64,000 nt of DNA from Mesorhizobium shangrilense (GCF_040537815.1 NZ_JBEWSZ010000001.1:2790001-2854000), one strand, 5' to 3'. Positions 8,006 through 17,673 are shown, counted from the first letter of the stretch. A program made the numbers and translations. Notes: a model not told the origin generated them from the letters alone.

Positions 8006-9262
8006 ATGGACAAGTTACGGATCGTCGGCGGACAAAGGCTGCAAGGCGCGGTGACCATTTCCGGCGCCAAGAACGCCGCGCTGCCGCAGATCGCGGCGGC
8101 GCTGCTCAGCCCCTACCCGCTGGAGCTGACCAACCTTCCTGATGTCACCGATGTCGGAAACATGCTGGGCGTGGTGGCGCTTCATGGCGCCGAAGTCACA
8201 CGCTCACCCCATGCCGCGACGATCGACACCAGTGCCGCCGTTTCCAAGGAAACGTCTTACGACACGGTGAGAAAGATGCGCGCGACGGTGCTGGTTCTCG
8301 GCCCCTTGCTGGCCCGGTTCGGACATGCGCGGGTTTCCCTGCCGGGCGGCTGCGCGATCGGCGCACGGCCGGTCGACATGCATGTCGCCGCGCTCGCCGC
8401 GCTTGGCGCCAACATTGCGATCGAAAATGGGCTGATCGTCGCCTCAGCGCCAAACGGCCTGACCGGCACGCGCATCGTGCTGAGTTCACCATCAGTCGGC
8501 GCGACGGAGACGGCTGTCATGGCCGCGACCGCCGCGAAGGGCGAAACCGAAATCCTCAACGCGGCGCGCGAGCCGGAAGTGGCTGATCTCGCCGCCTGCC
8601 TCAACGCCATGGGCGCCAGGATCGAGGGCGCGGGAACGCATCGCATCCTGATCGCCGGCAGCACCGACTGGCGACCCGCCAGCCATCATATCATCCCAGA
8701 CAGGATCGAGGCCGGCACCTATGCGGTTGCCGCCGCGATCACCGGCGGCCAGCTCGAACTGACCCATGCCAGGCTCGAGCACATGGCTTCCGTGGTGCAG
8801 CTTCTCGAGGCCACCGGCGTCAAGGTCTGGCCCGGAGATCGTGGGCTCATCGTGTCGCGGGACGGCCCGCTCAAGGCAGTCGACGTCACCACGGAACCCT
8901 ATCCGGGTTTTCCAACCGATCTCCAGGCGCAGTTCATGGCGCTGATGTGCTGCGCCGACGGCGCTTCGCTGTTGCGCGAGACGATCTTCGAGAACCGCTT
9001 CATGCATGTGCCCGAGCTGATGCGGCTCGGCGCCAACATCAAGCTTCAGGGAACCATGGCGCTGGTGCGCGGCGGCGAGAAACTGCGGGGCGCGCAGGTG
9101 ATGGCCACCGATCTGCGCGCGTCGGTGTCGCTGGTGCTGGCCGCACTGGTGTCCGAGGGCGAAACCGTCATCAACCGGGTCTATCACCTCGACCGCGGCT
9201 ATGAACAACTGGACCGCAAGCTGCGTCTTTGCGGCGCCCAGATCGAGCGGATCAGCGCATGA
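8006..9262 (+). CDS. murA: UDP-N-acetylglucosamine 1-carboxyvinyltransferase (second MurA)
   Basis: A 418-residue MurA, which adds enolpyruvate from PEP to UDP-GlcNAc, the first committed step of peptidoglycan precursor synthesis in the cytoplasm. All key residues are present at nearly the E. coli numbering: Lys22-Asn23 in SGAKNAA, the fosfomycin-target Cys116 in [11 protein letters not shown], Asp305 in FPTDLQAQF, Arg371 in DLRAS and Arg397 in HLDRGYE. The enzyme therefore looks active and fosfomycin-sensitive. Its setting is odd: it is first in an operon with a GlcNAc-kinase-like gene (4-base ATGA overlap) and murQ, behind an RpiR regulator, not in a cell-envelope synthesis cluster. Most likely it is a paralogue of the housekeeping MurA, although the rest of the genome is not visible. 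It could re-use salvaged GlcNAc to make new MurNAc, or it has diverged in substrate. Confidence 0.93.
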   Translation: MDKLRIVGGQRLQGAVTISGAKNAALPQIAAALLSPYPLELTNLPDVTDVGNMLGVVALHGAEVTRSPHAATIDTSAAVSKETSYDTVRKMRATVLVLGPLLARFGHARVSLPGGCAIGARPVDMHVAALAALGANIAIENGLIVASAPNGLTGTRIVLSSPSVGATETAVMAATAAKGETEILNAAREPEVADLAACLNAMGARIEGAGTHRILIAGSTDWRPASHHIIPDRIEAGTYAVAAAITGGQLELTHARLEHMASVVQLLEATGVKVWPGDRGLIVSRDGPLKAVDVTTEPYPGFPTDLQAQFMALMCCADGASLLRETIFENRFMHVPELMRLGANIKLQGTMALVRGGEKLRGAQVMATDLRASVSLVLAALVSEGETVINRVYHLDRGYEQLDRKLRLCGAQIERISA

Positions 9263-10140
9263 GCGCGGCCGGCCCTTTTTTCCTCGGTGTCGATGGCGGC
9301 GGGACCGGCTGCCGTGCCCGCATCGAGGACGAGGCTGGAGCCGTGCTGGGGCAAGGCCTTTCGGGGCCGGCAACGACGCGGCTCGGCATCGACGAGGCAT
9401 GGGCATCGATTTCCAGAGCCTACAGAGCCGCGATCGAGGAAGCAGGTTTCGGCACGGCGGACACGGCCCGGATCCGGGCCGGGGTCGGCCTTGCCGGCAT
9501 CGGGCGCAAGGGCGCGCTGGAAGCGCTTCGGGCGATCGCCCATCCCTTTGCCAGCATCGACTTCGTCAGCGATGGCGTCGGCGCCTGCCTTGGCGCCCAC
9601 TCCGGCCTGGACGGCGCCATCGTCATCGCCGGCACAGGCTCGATCGGCCTCGGCTTCGTCGAGGGACGCGACCTGCGCGTCGGCGGCTATGGCTTTCCGA
9701 TCTCCGACGAAGGCAGCGGCGCCGATCTCGGACTGAAGGTCGTGCAACTCGCCTTGCGTGCCCATGACGGCCGGCACGAGCGGACGGCTTTGCTGGCCGA
9801 AGTCATGCAACGGTTCCAGAATGATCCCATGGAGGCGGTGGCGTGGATGGACCGGGCGACGGCGACCGACTATGCCGCCTTGGCGCCGATGGTGATGCGC
9901 CACGCCGACCAGGGCGATCCGGTCGGGCGGCGCATCGTGCAGAGCGCGGCCGAGCAGATCGACACATTCGTGCGCGTGCTCTTTGAGCAGGGCGCACCCC
10001 GGGTGACCTTGCTCGGAGGCCTCTCCAGCCCACTCGAACCGTGGCTTTCCCCGGACGTCCGGCGGCGTCTGAAGCCCGCTGACGGCGATGCCGTTTCCGG
10101 CGCGATCATCCTGGCCAGGAAATCATCTGTTTGTCGCTAG
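9259..10140 (+). CDS. BadF/BadG-family ATPase, probable N-acetylglucosamine kinase
   Basis: A 293-residue sugar-kinase/Hsp70-fold protein of the BadF/BadG/BcrA/BcrD family, which includes GlcNAc and glucosamine kinases. Visible blocks are the phosphate-1 loop FLGVDGGGTGCRARI, the second acidic loop FVSDGVGACLGAHSG, the phosphate-2 loop IAGTGSIGLGFV and the adenosine loop VTLLGGLSSPLEP. The start is ATG at 9259, overlapping the murA stop as ATGA and giving translational coupling. With MurQ downstream it would phosphorylate GlcNAc (or MurNAc) entering the cell to the 6-phosphate. Family members differ in sugar choice, so GlcNAc is inferred from context. Confidence 0.82.
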   Translation: MSAAGPFFLGVDGGGTGCRARIEDEAGAVLGQGLSGPATTRLGIDEAWASISRAYRAAIEEAGFGTADTARIRAGVGLAGIGRKGALEALRAIAHPFASIDFVSDGVGACLGAHSGLDGAIVIAGTGSIGLGFVEGRDLRVGGYGFPISDEGSGADLGLKVVQLALRAHDGRHERTALLAEVMQRFQNDPMEAVAWMDRATATDYAALAPMVMRHADQGDPVGRRIVQSAAEQIDTFVRVLFEQGAPRVTLLGGLSSPLEPWLSPDVRRRLKPADGDAVSGAIILARKSSVCR

Positions 10141-10155
10141 CGCTTGGCAAGGGTA

Positions 10156-10185
10156 GGAATATTTTATTCCAATCCTTCGTTGACA
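10156..10185 (+). promoter_or_regulatory. Second copy of the GGAATA palindrome plus TTGACA, before murQ
   Basis: GGAATAT-T-TTATTCC (10156-10170, 6 of 7 arm positions paired), then 9 bases, then TTGACA (10180-10185). It closely matches the site at 7857-7885, including the AA after the palindrome. It implies that murQ and the downstream transporter genes have their own RpiR-controlled promoter in addition to the murA promoter. The -10 region is not clear (TTCTAA near 10200). Confidence 0.65.
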
Positions 10186-10312
10186 TTGAGAATATGGAAT
10201 TCTAAAAAGTTAACAGAATGGAACTGATGGCGAAGGCCAGCGTCAGCACTTGATGCTTCGTGTAGCGCCCATCTTTCCTGTTCACGACATGGCAATTTTT
10301 GAAAGCAGCCCG

Positions 10313-11236
10313 ATGACCGAACAAGGGTTGATGTCTGAGTTGGAACAGCTGGTTTCCGAGGATCGGAACCCGAACACGATGGACATCGACCTGCTGCCAA
10401 CCCTCGATGTCTTGCGCAAGATCAATGACGAGGACCGGGCCGTTCCCCTGGCCGTGGAGAAGGTTATCCCGCAGATCGCTGAGGCCGTCGACCGCATCGT
10501 CGCCGCCTTTCAGAAAGGCGCGCGGCTGATCTATCTCGGCGCCGGCACCAGCGGTCGGCTCGGTGTTCTCGATGCCTCGGAATGTCCGCCGACCTTCGGT
10601 GTGCCCGAGGACATGGTTGTGGGCCTGATCGCCGGCGGCGCCGAGGCCCTGGTGCGGGCGGCGGAAGGCGTGGAAGACGACCCCAGGCAGGGCGCGCGGG
10701 CATTGCGCGACATCAAGCTGACCGCCGACGATGTGGTGGTCGGCATCGCGGTCAGCGGGCGCACGCCCTATGTCATCGGCGGCCTGAACTACGCAAGACA
10801 GGTAGGGGCGACGACGGTGGCACTTTCCTGCAATCCGGCATCGACCATTGCCGGCATCGCCGATATCGCCATCTCGCCGGTCGTCGGCCCCGAGGTCCTC
10901 ACCGGCTCGACGCGGCTGAAATCGGGAACCGCTCAGAAACTGGTGCTCAACATGCTGACGACCGCCAGCATGATCCGCATCGGCAAGAGCTACCAGAACC
11001 TGATGGTCGACCTTAATCCATCGAACAAGAAGCTTGTCGCCCGGGCCATCCGGATTGTCATGGAGACGACCGGCTGCTCGGCGCCGAAGGCACGGCAGGC
11101 GCTCGACAAGACCGGTAATGACGTGAAGCTGGCGATATTGGTGGTGATCACGGGCATGGGCATCGACGAGGCGCGCGAGGCCCTTCGCGAGGCAGGAGGT
11201 TTCCTGCGCAAGGCGATCAGTGACAAGACGGCGTGA
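10313..11236 (+). CDS. murQ: N-acetylmuramic acid 6-phosphate etherase MurQ
   Basis: MurQ splits the D-lactyl ether of MurNAc-6-phosphate to give GlcNAc-6-phosphate and D-lactate, the key step in re-using cell-wall MurNAc. The SIS-fold protein has [40 protein letters not shown] (carrying the second catalytic Glu), [15 protein letters not shown] and [13 protein letters not shown]. It aligns along its whole length with the E. coli enzyme. The start is uncertain. ATG 10313 is used here; ATG 10331 matches the E. coli N-terminus best and has AAGGG close by, and TTG/ATG at 10250/10253 would add ~20 residues. It follows the palindrome promoter at 10156. GlcNAc-6-phosphate deacetylase (NagA) is not in the window and must be elsewhere. 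Confidence 0.95.
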   Translation: MTEQGLMSELEQLVSEDRNPNTMDIDLLPTLDVLRKINDEDRAVPLAVEKVIPQIAEAVDRIVAAFQKGARLIYLGAGTSGRLGVLDASECPPTFGVPEDMVVGLIAGGAEALVRAAEGVEDDPRQGARALRDIKLTADDVVVGIAVSGRTPYVIGGLNYARQVGATTVALSCNPASTIAGIADIAISPVVGPEVLTGSTRLKSGTAQKLVLNMLTTASMIRIGKSYQNLMVDLNPSNKKLVARAIRIVMETTGCSAPKARQALDKTGNDVKLAILVVITGMGIDEAREALREAGGFLRKAISDKTA

Positions 11237-11331
11237 GGCCGCACAAGCACTGGGCCGATACTCAAAGGTGCGTGTGCCTTTGAAGCGGTCCGGAGAAACT
11301 GCAAGGCATTCAATCATAATGGGAGACGACA

Positions 11332-12855
11332 ATGGGACAGCATCTTACCAGGAAACTACTTTCCGGCATCACGCTCGCGGCCATGCTGGGTGTGGCGACG
11401 ATTTCGACGCAGGCGAATGCCGCGACGCTGCATATGGCGTGGGCGCAGGACGCCACGGGGCTTGATCCGCACAAGCAGACAGCCTTCTCGTCGCTTCGCC
11501 TGCTGGAACTGATCTATGAGCCGCTGGTTCGGGTCGACGCCAGCCTGCAGATCGTGCCGGCCATCGCCACGTCCTGGGAATTCTCGAAGGACGGCAAGGC
11601 GCTGACGTTCAAGCTCGACCCGAAAGCAAAATTCCAGGGCGGCGCAGCGGTGACCTCGGCCGACGTCAAGGCATCGTTCGAGCGCATCCTCGATGAGAAG
11701 ACGAGCGCCGCCGCCCGCGCCAACTTCCTGTCGATCGCCAGCATCGATACGCCGGATCCGGCCACCGTGGTCTTTCATCTGTCGCAGCCGGATGTTCCGA
11801 TCCTGACGGCGATGAGCGACGTGAACGCGGCGATCGTTCCGGCAAGCGAGATCAAGGCCGGCACCATCGGCACGGCGGCGATCGGCTCCGGTCCCTTCAA
11901 GCTCGACAAATGGGACCCCAACGCCAAGGAAGTGCTGAGCGCCAACAAGGATTGGGCCGGAGGCCCGACGGGCGTCGACGGCATCGAGATCAGCGTGCTG
12001 CCGGACGAAACGGCGATCCTGGCGGCACTGCGCACCAAGCAGATCGACTTCGCGCTGCTGAACGATCCGCTTGTCGCCACGCTGGTTCCGAAGGAAGCCA
12101 GCCTGCAGCTCAACCGCGTGCCGGTGCTTTCCTATCACGTGCTGCAGCTCAATCCATCGCGCAAGCCGATGACCGAGCTCAAGGTGCGGCAGGCGATCTC
12201 CTGCGCCATCGACCGGCAGGAAGTGCTGGACACTGCTTCGCTCGGCGAAGGCAAGGTCACGGGTCCGCTGACCATTCCGGCGATGGCAACCGATCCGAGC
12301 CAGCTCTTCTGCTACAAGCGCGACGTCGAGAAGGCGAAGGCGCTGATGAAAGAGGCAGGCTATGCCGATGGCTTTTCGGCGACCGTGATCGGCGCCACCG
12401 GCGAGCCGCCGACGGCGGCGGCGGAAGCGCAGGTCATCCAGTCGCAACTGGCCGAAATCGGCGTCAAGCTCGACATCAAGATGATGGAGCTCAACGTCTA
12501 TGTCGATGCCTGGCTGAAGGGTGACTTCGACATGGCCATCGCCTTGAACGGCGGCAGGGCCGACCCCTACACCATGTACAATCGCTACTGGACCAAGGCC
12601 GGCAACCTGCAGAAGGTGGCGAACTATATCGACGACACGCTCGACAGCCAGATGCAGCGGGGTCGCGCCGAAACCGATCCGGCGAAACGCAAGGTGATCT
12701 TCGCCGAGTTCGAGAAGCATCTCGCCGAGGTCTCGCCCTGGATCTGGCTCTACACATCCTACAGCTACACGGCCCAGCAGAAGAACGTGGCGGGATTTGT
12801 CCCGACGCCGACCGGCACCCTGTTCAGCCTGGGCAAGGTCACGATCGGGCAATAG
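11332..12855 (+). CDS. ABC transporter substrate-binding protein, family 5 (peptide/muropeptide type)
   Basis: A 507-residue periplasmic solute-binding protein of the DppA/OppA family. It has a signal peptide (hydrophobic LLSGITLAAMLGVATI, probable cleavage after QANA) and the family-5 sequence from LHMAWAQDATGLDPHK onward, including LIYEPLVR, FKLDPKAKFQGG and LKVRQAISCAIDRQEV. It captures a ligand for the permeases and ATPase that follow directly. Lying between murQ and anmK, its ligand is probably a cell-wall peptide or muropeptide rather than ordinary dipeptides. This is inference, supported by the known use of oligopeptide-type importers for muropeptides in Agrobacterium, which lacks AmpG. 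GGGAGACGAC precedes the ATG. Confidence 0.9.
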   Translation: MGQHLTRKLLSGITLAAMLGVATISTQANAATLHMAWAQDATGLDPHKQTAFSSLRLLELIYEPLVRVDASLQIVPAIATSWEFSKDGKALTFKLDPKAKFQGGAAVTSADVKASFERILDEKTSAAARANFLSIASIDTPDPATVVFHLSQPDVPILTAMSDVNAAIVPASEIKAGTIGTAAIGSGPFKLDKWDPNAKEVLSANKDWAGGPTGVDGIEISVLPDETAILAALRTKQIDFALLNDPLVATLVPKEASLQLNRVPVLSYHVLQLNPSRKPMTELKVRQAISCAIDRQEVLDTASLGEGKVTGPLTIPAMATDPSQLFCYKRDVEKAKALMKEAGYADGFSATVIGATGEPPTAAAEAQVIQSQLAEIGVKLDIKMMELNVYVDAWLKGDFDMAIALNGGRADPYTMYNRYWTKAGNLQKVANYIDDTLDSQMQRGRAETDPAKRKVIFAEFEKHLAEVSPWIWLYTSYSYTAQQKNVAGFVPTPTGTLFSLGKVTIGQ

Positions 12856-12895
12856 AAGCCGCCGACGTAGAAGCAGGGCGAGAGGTGTTCTTCGC

Positions 12896-13855
12896 GTGAA
12901 CTATCTGATGCGACGGCTATCGACCTTCCCTCTTGTCCTGCTTGGTGTCTCCATTGTCGTGTTCGTGGCGATCCGGATGGTGCCGGGCGACTCGATCACG
13001 GCAATGCTGGGCACCGAGGCCGGGCTGCTGACGCCGGCGCAGCGGGATTCACTTGCTGCTTATTTCGGCATCGACCAGCCCTGGTTCATCCAGTATGGGC
13101 GCTGGCTGCTTGGCATCCTGCACGGCAATCTCGGCATATCGGTGACCTATGGCAGGCCGGTGCTCGACGTCATCCTGGAACGCTTCCCGCTCACGCTCGA
13201 ACTCGCACTGCTGTCGATGATCATCGCGCTTGCGGTCGGCGTGCCCGCCGGGGTTTTCGCCGCCACGCACAACGAGAAGCCCTCCGATCTGGTCGTGCGC
13301 GTTGTCGCCATGATCGGCCAATCGACGCCCAACTTCGTCCTTGCGCTATTGATCATCTACGCATTGTCGGCCGGCTTCGGCGTGTTGCCGGCGATGGGCC
13401 AGTTCGCGCCGCTCTGGCAGGATCCGCTGCGCAATCTCAGCCAGTTGATCCTGCCGGCGATCACGCTCGGATTTGCCTTCGCCGCCTCGGTCACCCGCAT
13501 ATCGCGCTCGGCCATGCTCGACGTTCTCAGCGACGACTATGTCCGGACCGCGCGCAGCAAGGGGGCCTCGGCGCGCAGCGTCATCTGGCGTCATGCTCTG
13601 CCCAATGCGCTGATCCCCGTGGTCACGCTCAGCGGCATCGAGTTCGGCTACCTGCTGGGCGGCGCCGTCATCGTCGAGCAGATCTATGCGCTGCCGGGTC
13701 TCGGGCGCATGGTGCTCGACGCGATCCTGCAGCGCGACTACGCGCTGGTGCAGGGCAGCGTGCTGTTCATCGCCTTCAACTTCATGATCGTCAATCTCCT
13801 GGTCGACCTCGCCTATGTCGCGCTCGATCCGCGCATTCGGCTGGGGGAGCGTTGA
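12896..13855 (+). CDS. Peptide-type ABC transporter permease (DppB-like)
   Basis: A 319-residue inner-membrane permease with the DppB/OppB layout: an N-terminal membrane anchor (RRLSTFPLVLLGVSIVVFVAIRMVPGD), a periplasmic loop, then five membrane segments. It carries the EAA-type coupling segment near RTARSKGASARSVIWRHALPNA, which contacts the ATPase. The start is GTG at 12896, chosen because AGAGG lies 9-13 bases upstream and because DppB proteins begin just before the first membrane helix. The end overlaps the next permease (TGATG). It forms the translocation channel with the DppC-like partner. Confidence 0.9.
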   Translation: MNYLMRRLSTFPLVLLGVSIVVFVAIRMVPGDSITAMLGTEAGLLTPAQRDSLAAYFGIDQPWFIQYGRWLLGILHGNLGISVTYGRPVLDVILERFPLTLELALLSMIIALAVGVPAGVFAATHNEKPSDLVVRVVAMIGQSTPNFVLALLIIYALSAGFGVLPAMGQFAPLWQDPLRNLSQLILPAITLGFAFAASVTRISRSAMLDVLSDDYVRTARSKGASARSVIWRHALPNALIPVVTLSGIEFGYLLGGAVIVEQIYALPGLGRMVLDAILQRDYALVQGSVLFIAFNFMIVNLLVDLAYVALDPRIRLGER

Positions 13856-14694
13856 TGCGAATCTTTCGGGCCATCTTCGCGCATCCCAGCGGCCGTATCG
13901 GCGGCGTCATCGTCGGGCTCTATCTGATCATCGCGGCGCTCGGCATGCTCGGGCTGACGCCACACAATCCGCTGGCACAGTTCCGGGTGGACCGGCTGCA
14001 TGCGCCCAACGGCGCCTACTGGATGGGCACGGACCTGTTCGGCCGCGATGTGGCAAGCCGGCTGATGGCGGGCGTTGGCCAGTCTTTTACCGTTGCCTTC
14101 TTCTCGGTGGCCTTTGCATCGCTCGCCGGCACAGCACTGGGGCTGGCCGCCGCTTGGTTCGGACGGCGCTGGGACGGCGTCGTGATGCGCGTCATGGATG
14201 TGCTGCTGGCCTTCCCGGCAATCCTCCTGGCGCTGCTGATCGTGGCCGTTGCCGGACCGGGCACATGGACCAGTGTCGTTGCCATTACCATCGTCTACAC
14301 GCCGATCTTCACGCGGGTCGTGCGCGGCCCTGCCCTGTCGCTCAAGGCGCGTGAATTCGTCGACGCGGCCCGCACCTTCGGCAGCAGCTCATCCTACATC
14401 GTCACCCGCCATCTGCTGCTCAACCTGGTGGCGCCGCTGACCGTTCAGGTCACGCTGGCACTGGCCTGGGCACTATTGACCGAAGCGGGCCTGAGCTTTC
14501 TCGGCCTCGGCATCCAGCCGCCGGCCGCATCGCTCGGACTGATGCTGAGCGACAGCCGCAACCTGATGGAAACAGCCCCCTGGCTGATGATCTTTCCAGG
14601 GCTGGCGATCATGATCAGCATCCTGGGTTTCAATCTGCTTGGCGATGCCTTGCGCGATATCCTCGACCCGAAGATGCGGAGAGCTGCGGCATGA
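13855..14694 (+). CDS. Peptide-type ABC transporter permease (DppC-like)
   Basis: A 279-residue inner-membrane permease of the DppC/OppC type. It has one N-terminal helix (IGGVIVGLYLIIAALGMLGL), the family segment GTDLFGRDVASRLMAG, and the EAA loop DAARTFGSSSSYIVTRHLLLN. The C-terminal AGLSFLGLGIQPPAASLGLML is typical of the group. The ATG at 13855 overlaps the stop of the DppB-like gene by one base, and the end overlaps the ATPase start as ATGA. Expression of the three genes is thus tightly coupled. Confidence 0.9.
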   Translation: MRIFRAIFAHPSGRIGGVIVGLYLIIAALGMLGLTPHNPLAQFRVDRLHAPNGAYWMGTDLFGRDVASRLMAGVGQSFTVAFFSVAFASLAGTALGLAAAWFGRRWDGVVMRVMDVLLAFPAILLALLIVAVAGPGTWTSVVAITIVYTPIFTRVVRGPALSLKAREFVDAARTFGSSSSYIVTRHLLLNLVAPLTVQVTLALAWALLTEAGLSFLGLGIQPPAASLGLMLSDSRNLMETAPWLMIFPGLAIMISILGFNLLGDALRDILDPKMRRAAA

Positions 14695-16439
14695 TCCCGC
14701 TTCTGTCCGTCTCGAATCTGCGCGTCGGTTTCGGCCGCAATCCGCAAGCCAACGAGGTGGTTCGCGGAGTCAGCTTCGACCTCGCCGACGGCGAGACGCT
14801 GGCCATCGTCGGCGAGAGCGGTTCGGGCAAATCCGTCACCGCGCTGTCGATCAACCGTCTCGTCGATTTCGGCGGCGGCCGCATCACCAACGGTTCCATG
14901 AAGTTGAAACGCGCCGACGGGAGCACGTTCGATCTGCTGACCGCGACCGAGCCGCAACTGACAAAAATCCGCGGCGCCGAGATCGGCATGATCTTCCAGG
15001 AGCCGATGACCTCGCTCAACCCGGTGCTGACCATAGGCAGGCAGATCGAGGAATCGTTTCGCCTCCATCGCGGCCTGACCGGTCGACAGGCAACAGCGGC
15101 GGCCAAGGATGCGCTCGACCGCGTGCGCATTCCCGATGCGGCGCGGCGACTGAAATACACGCCCAACCAGCTGTCGGGCGGCATGCTGCAGCGTGTGATG
15201 ATCGCCATCGCGCTGGCCTGCAATCCGCGCCTGCTCATCGCCGACGAGCCGACGACGGCGCTCGACGTGACGGTGCAGGCGCAGATCATGGCGCTGCTCG
15301 CCGAGTTGAAGCGGGAAACCGGCATGTCGATGATCTTCATCACCCACGACATCGGCCTGGTTGCAGGCATCGCCGACAAGGTGATGGTGATGCAGAACGG
15401 GGAGGCGGTGGAACAGGGCGAATTGAACCAGGTCCTCGACCATCCCCGGCATCCGTACACGCAGCACCTGCTGCACGCCGTTCCGCATTTTTCCAGTGGC
15501 CGGGCGACGCGCGCGGACGGACAACGCGACAAGGATGGAAGCACGGAACCGGCTTTGAAGGTCGACGGCCTGGTGGTCAGGTTTCCCCTCAAGAGCGGCT
15601 TCTTCAGCCATGCGACAGGCGCGGTGCATGCCGTCGATGGCGTCGACTTCGACCTGATGCCGGGCGAGACGCTGGCCATCGTCGGCGAGAGCGGTTCGGG
15701 CAAATCGACCACCGCGCGCGCGGTTCTGGGGCTGGTGAACTCGACGCGCGGCACCTTCTCGGTCGGGGCGCGGAAGGCCTCGGTCGAGCAAAGCGCCCTG
15801 CCCGTGCAGATGGTGTTCCAGAACCCCTATGCCTCACTCAATCCCAGGCTCAGCATCGAGAGCATTCTGGCGGAGCCGGTGATCGCCACCGGCGGCCGAG
15901 TGGGTGCCGGGACGCGGACGAAAATGGCCCTGCTGCTGGAACGCGTCGGCCTGCCCAAGAACAGCCTTGAACGCTACCCGCACGAGTTCTCCGGCGGCCA
16001 GCGGCAAAGGCTATGCATCGCACGCGCACTGATGCTCAACCCGTCGGTGGTCGTGCTCGACGAAGCAGTGTCGGCGCTCGATGTCTCCGTGCAGGCCAAG
16101 GTATTGGAGTTGCTGGTCGACCTGCAGCGCGAGTTCGGCCTTGCCTATCTGTTCATCTCGCATGACATGGCTGTCGTTGAGCGGATCGCCCACCGGATCG
16201 CGGTGATCTATGCCGGGCAGATCGTCGAGATCGGCGATGCTGCCTCGGTGCTGTCGGAACCCAGGCATTCCTACACCAGGAAGCTCATCGCGGCCGTTCC
16301 CACCATCGACCGGCGGCATGAGCGTTTCGAACTGGATACGCGGCAGGTAACGTCGCTTGTTCGGCCGCTGGGGTTTGAACCGGCGCCGGCCAGATGGGAG
16401 CAGTTTGGGGTTGATCATATGGCGAGGGTGGAAGGTTGA
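14691..16439 (+). CDS. Fused double ATPase of the peptide-type ABC importer (DppD-DppF)
   Basis: A 582-residue protein holding both nucleotide-binding domains of the importer. Domain 1 (residues ~1-260) has Walker A GESGSGKS, signature LSGGMLQR, Walker [13 protein letters not shown] and the switch His in FITHDIG. Domain 2 (~285-560) has [28 protein letters not shown] and FISHDMA. In E. coli these are two separate genes, dppD and dppF; a fused form also occurs in YejF-type importers. The C-terminal peptide-transporter extension ([13 protein letters not shown]) is present. It completes the transporter begun at 11332. A large inverted repeat lies directly downstream, so expression of the next genes may be lowered or separately driven. 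Confidence 0.92.
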   Translation: MIPLLSVSNLRVGFGRNPQANEVVRGVSFDLADGETLAIVGESGSGKSVTALSINRLVDFGGGRITNGSMKLKRADGSTFDLLTATEPQLTKIRGAEIGMIFQEPMTSLNPVLTIGRQIEESFRLHRGLTGRQATAAAKDALDRVRIPDAARRLKYTPNQLSGGMLQRVMIAIALACNPRLLIADEPTTALDVTVQAQIMALLAELKRETGMSMIFITHDIGLVAGIADKVMVMQNGEAVEQGELNQVLDHPRHPYTQHLLHAVPHFSSGRATRADGQRDKDGSTEPALKVDGLVVRFPLKSGFFSHATGAVHAVDGVDFDLMPGETLAIVGESGSGKSTTARAVLGLVNSTRGTFSVGARKASVEQSALPVQMVFQNPYASLNPRLSIESILAEPVIATGGRVGAGTRTKMALLLERVGLPKNSLERYPHEFSGGQRQRLCIARALMLNPSVVVLDEAVSALDVSVQAKVLELLVDLQREFGLAYLFISHDMAVVERIAHRIAVIYAGQIVEIGDAASVLSEPRHSYTRKLIAAVPTIDRRHERFELDTRQVTSLVRPLGFEPAPARWEQFGVDHMARVEG

Positions 16440-16480
16440 TGGGTAGTGCCTCCAACTATGCAAGGTCGGCGGGACAGCGC

Positions 16481-16631
16481 CCCCCTCTGCCCTGCCGGGC
16501 ATCTCCCCCTCAAGGGGAGAGATCGGCAGTCTCGGCGTCCCGCTCGCCTTCAAACGTCGGAGATTGGCGAAAGCCCAGGCGACATCAAATCTCCCCCCTT
16601 GAGGGGGAGATGTCCGGCAGGACAGAGGGGG
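16481..16631. repeat. Long imperfect inverted repeat (intergenic repetitive element)
   Basis: Two 41-base arms (16481-16521 and 16591-16631) are reverse complements at 38 of 41 positions and surround a 69-base centre. Each arm has its own small palindrome (CTCCCCCTCAAGGGGAG type), so the element can fold into a three-part hairpin. This resembles the CTCCCCCTTGAGGGGGAG elements scattered between genes in rhizobia; that comparison is from memory. It sits inside the salvage operon, between the fused ATPase and the beta-lactamase-like gene. Confidence 0.82.
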
Positions 16632-16668
16632 ACGCGAAGGATCGCTGCCTCTCCGTAGGAGGCCGGCA

Positions 16669-17673
16669 TTGACCAAACTCGCCCCGCTTTTCGATCGCGC
16701 TTTCCAACCACTCGAAGCTGCAGTAACAGAGGGCCGCATTCCCGGCGGCGTGCTCGGCATTGTCGACCGAAACGGCGAGCGCATCGTCCGTGCCGTCGGC
16801 TCGGCGCAACTCATCCCGAACATGCGGCCAATGCATGCCGAGATCTGGTTCGACCTGGCATCGCTGACCAAGGTCATCTTCACGACGCCGCGTATCCTGG
16901 CACTGACGGAACAAGGCATCATCGATCTCGATGTGCCGCTGGTCTCCGTGCTGCCGGATCTTCGCCAGTATGATCCGGAGGCCTGGGAGCGGAAGGTGAC
17001 GTTCCGCCAGTGCCTTGGCCATCAGACGCCCTTTCCCGCCGTCGAGCCGATCTACACCTACGGGCGGGACCCGGAGCTGCTGCGCGCGTTCATCCTGCAG
17101 CGCGAATGGCTGAAACGGGAGCCCGTCTATTCCGACATCAACTTCATGCTGCTCGGCTTTGCGCTGGAGCGCCTTTCCGGCAAAACCATCCGCGACATCG
17201 ATCCCGGCCCGGGCTTTGCCTGGTCCGCGGAGCCTGAACTCGCCGCAGCGACCGAAGACTGCACCTGGCGTCATCGCGTGCTCTCGGGGGAAGTCCACGA
17301 CGACAATTGCTCGGCGCTGCAAGGTGCTGGCCATGCCGGGCTGTTCGGCACGGCGGCATCGATCCTCGATTTCGCTGGGGGATTGCTGGATGGCAGCGGC
17401 GCATCCGAACGTTCGATCGCGCTGATGCGCGCGCGCTTGTCCGCCACGCGCACCCATGGTTGGGAGCACCCCTATGAGGGCTGGTCCGGCGGCGCCTTGT
17501 GCGGCCCCGGCACAATCGGCCATACCGGCTTTACCGGCACCGGGCTGTGGGTCGACTTCGACAAGGGCAAGGCATGGACCTTGCTTACCAACCGGATCCA
17601 TCCGACACGTCATTTCGACAGCGGCATCGCTTTGCTTCGCCAGGCGGTCGGCGATCTCGTCAATGGAGCTTAG
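16669..17673 (+). CDS. Class C beta-lactamase-like serine hydrolase
   Basis: A 334-residue protein of the serine beta-lactamase/penicillin-binding-protein (AmpC/EstB-like) superfamily. The nucleophile motif is Ser65-Leu-Thr-Lys68. The Tyr motif is YSDIN at residue 153. The third motif is [10 protein letters not shown] near the C-terminus. There is no signal peptide, so unlike AmpC or AmpH it should stay in the cytoplasm and cannot protect the periplasm from beta-lactams. Between a peptide-type importer and anmK, a role in trimming imported muropeptides (amidase, esterase or DD-peptidase) is plausible but inferred. The start is TTG at 16669 with a strong AGGAGG at 16657-16662. It overlaps nothing and is followed 7 bases later by anmK. 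Confidence 0.82.
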   Translation: MTKLAPLFDRAFQPLEAAVTEGRIPGGVLGIVDRNGERIVRAVGSAQLIPNMRPMHAEIWFDLASLTKVIFTTPRILALTEQGIIDLDVPLVSVLPDLRQYDPEAWERKVTFRQCLGHQTPFPAVEPIYTYGRDPELLRAFILQREWLKREPVYSDINFMLLGFALERLSGKTIRDIDPGPGFAWSAEPELAAATEDCTWRHRVLSGEVHDDNCSALQGAGHAGLFGTAASILDFAGGLLDGSGASERSIALMRARLSATRTHGWEHPYEGWSGGALCGPGTIGHTGFTGTGLWVDFDKGKAWTLLTNRIHPTRHFDSGIALLRQAVGDLVNGA

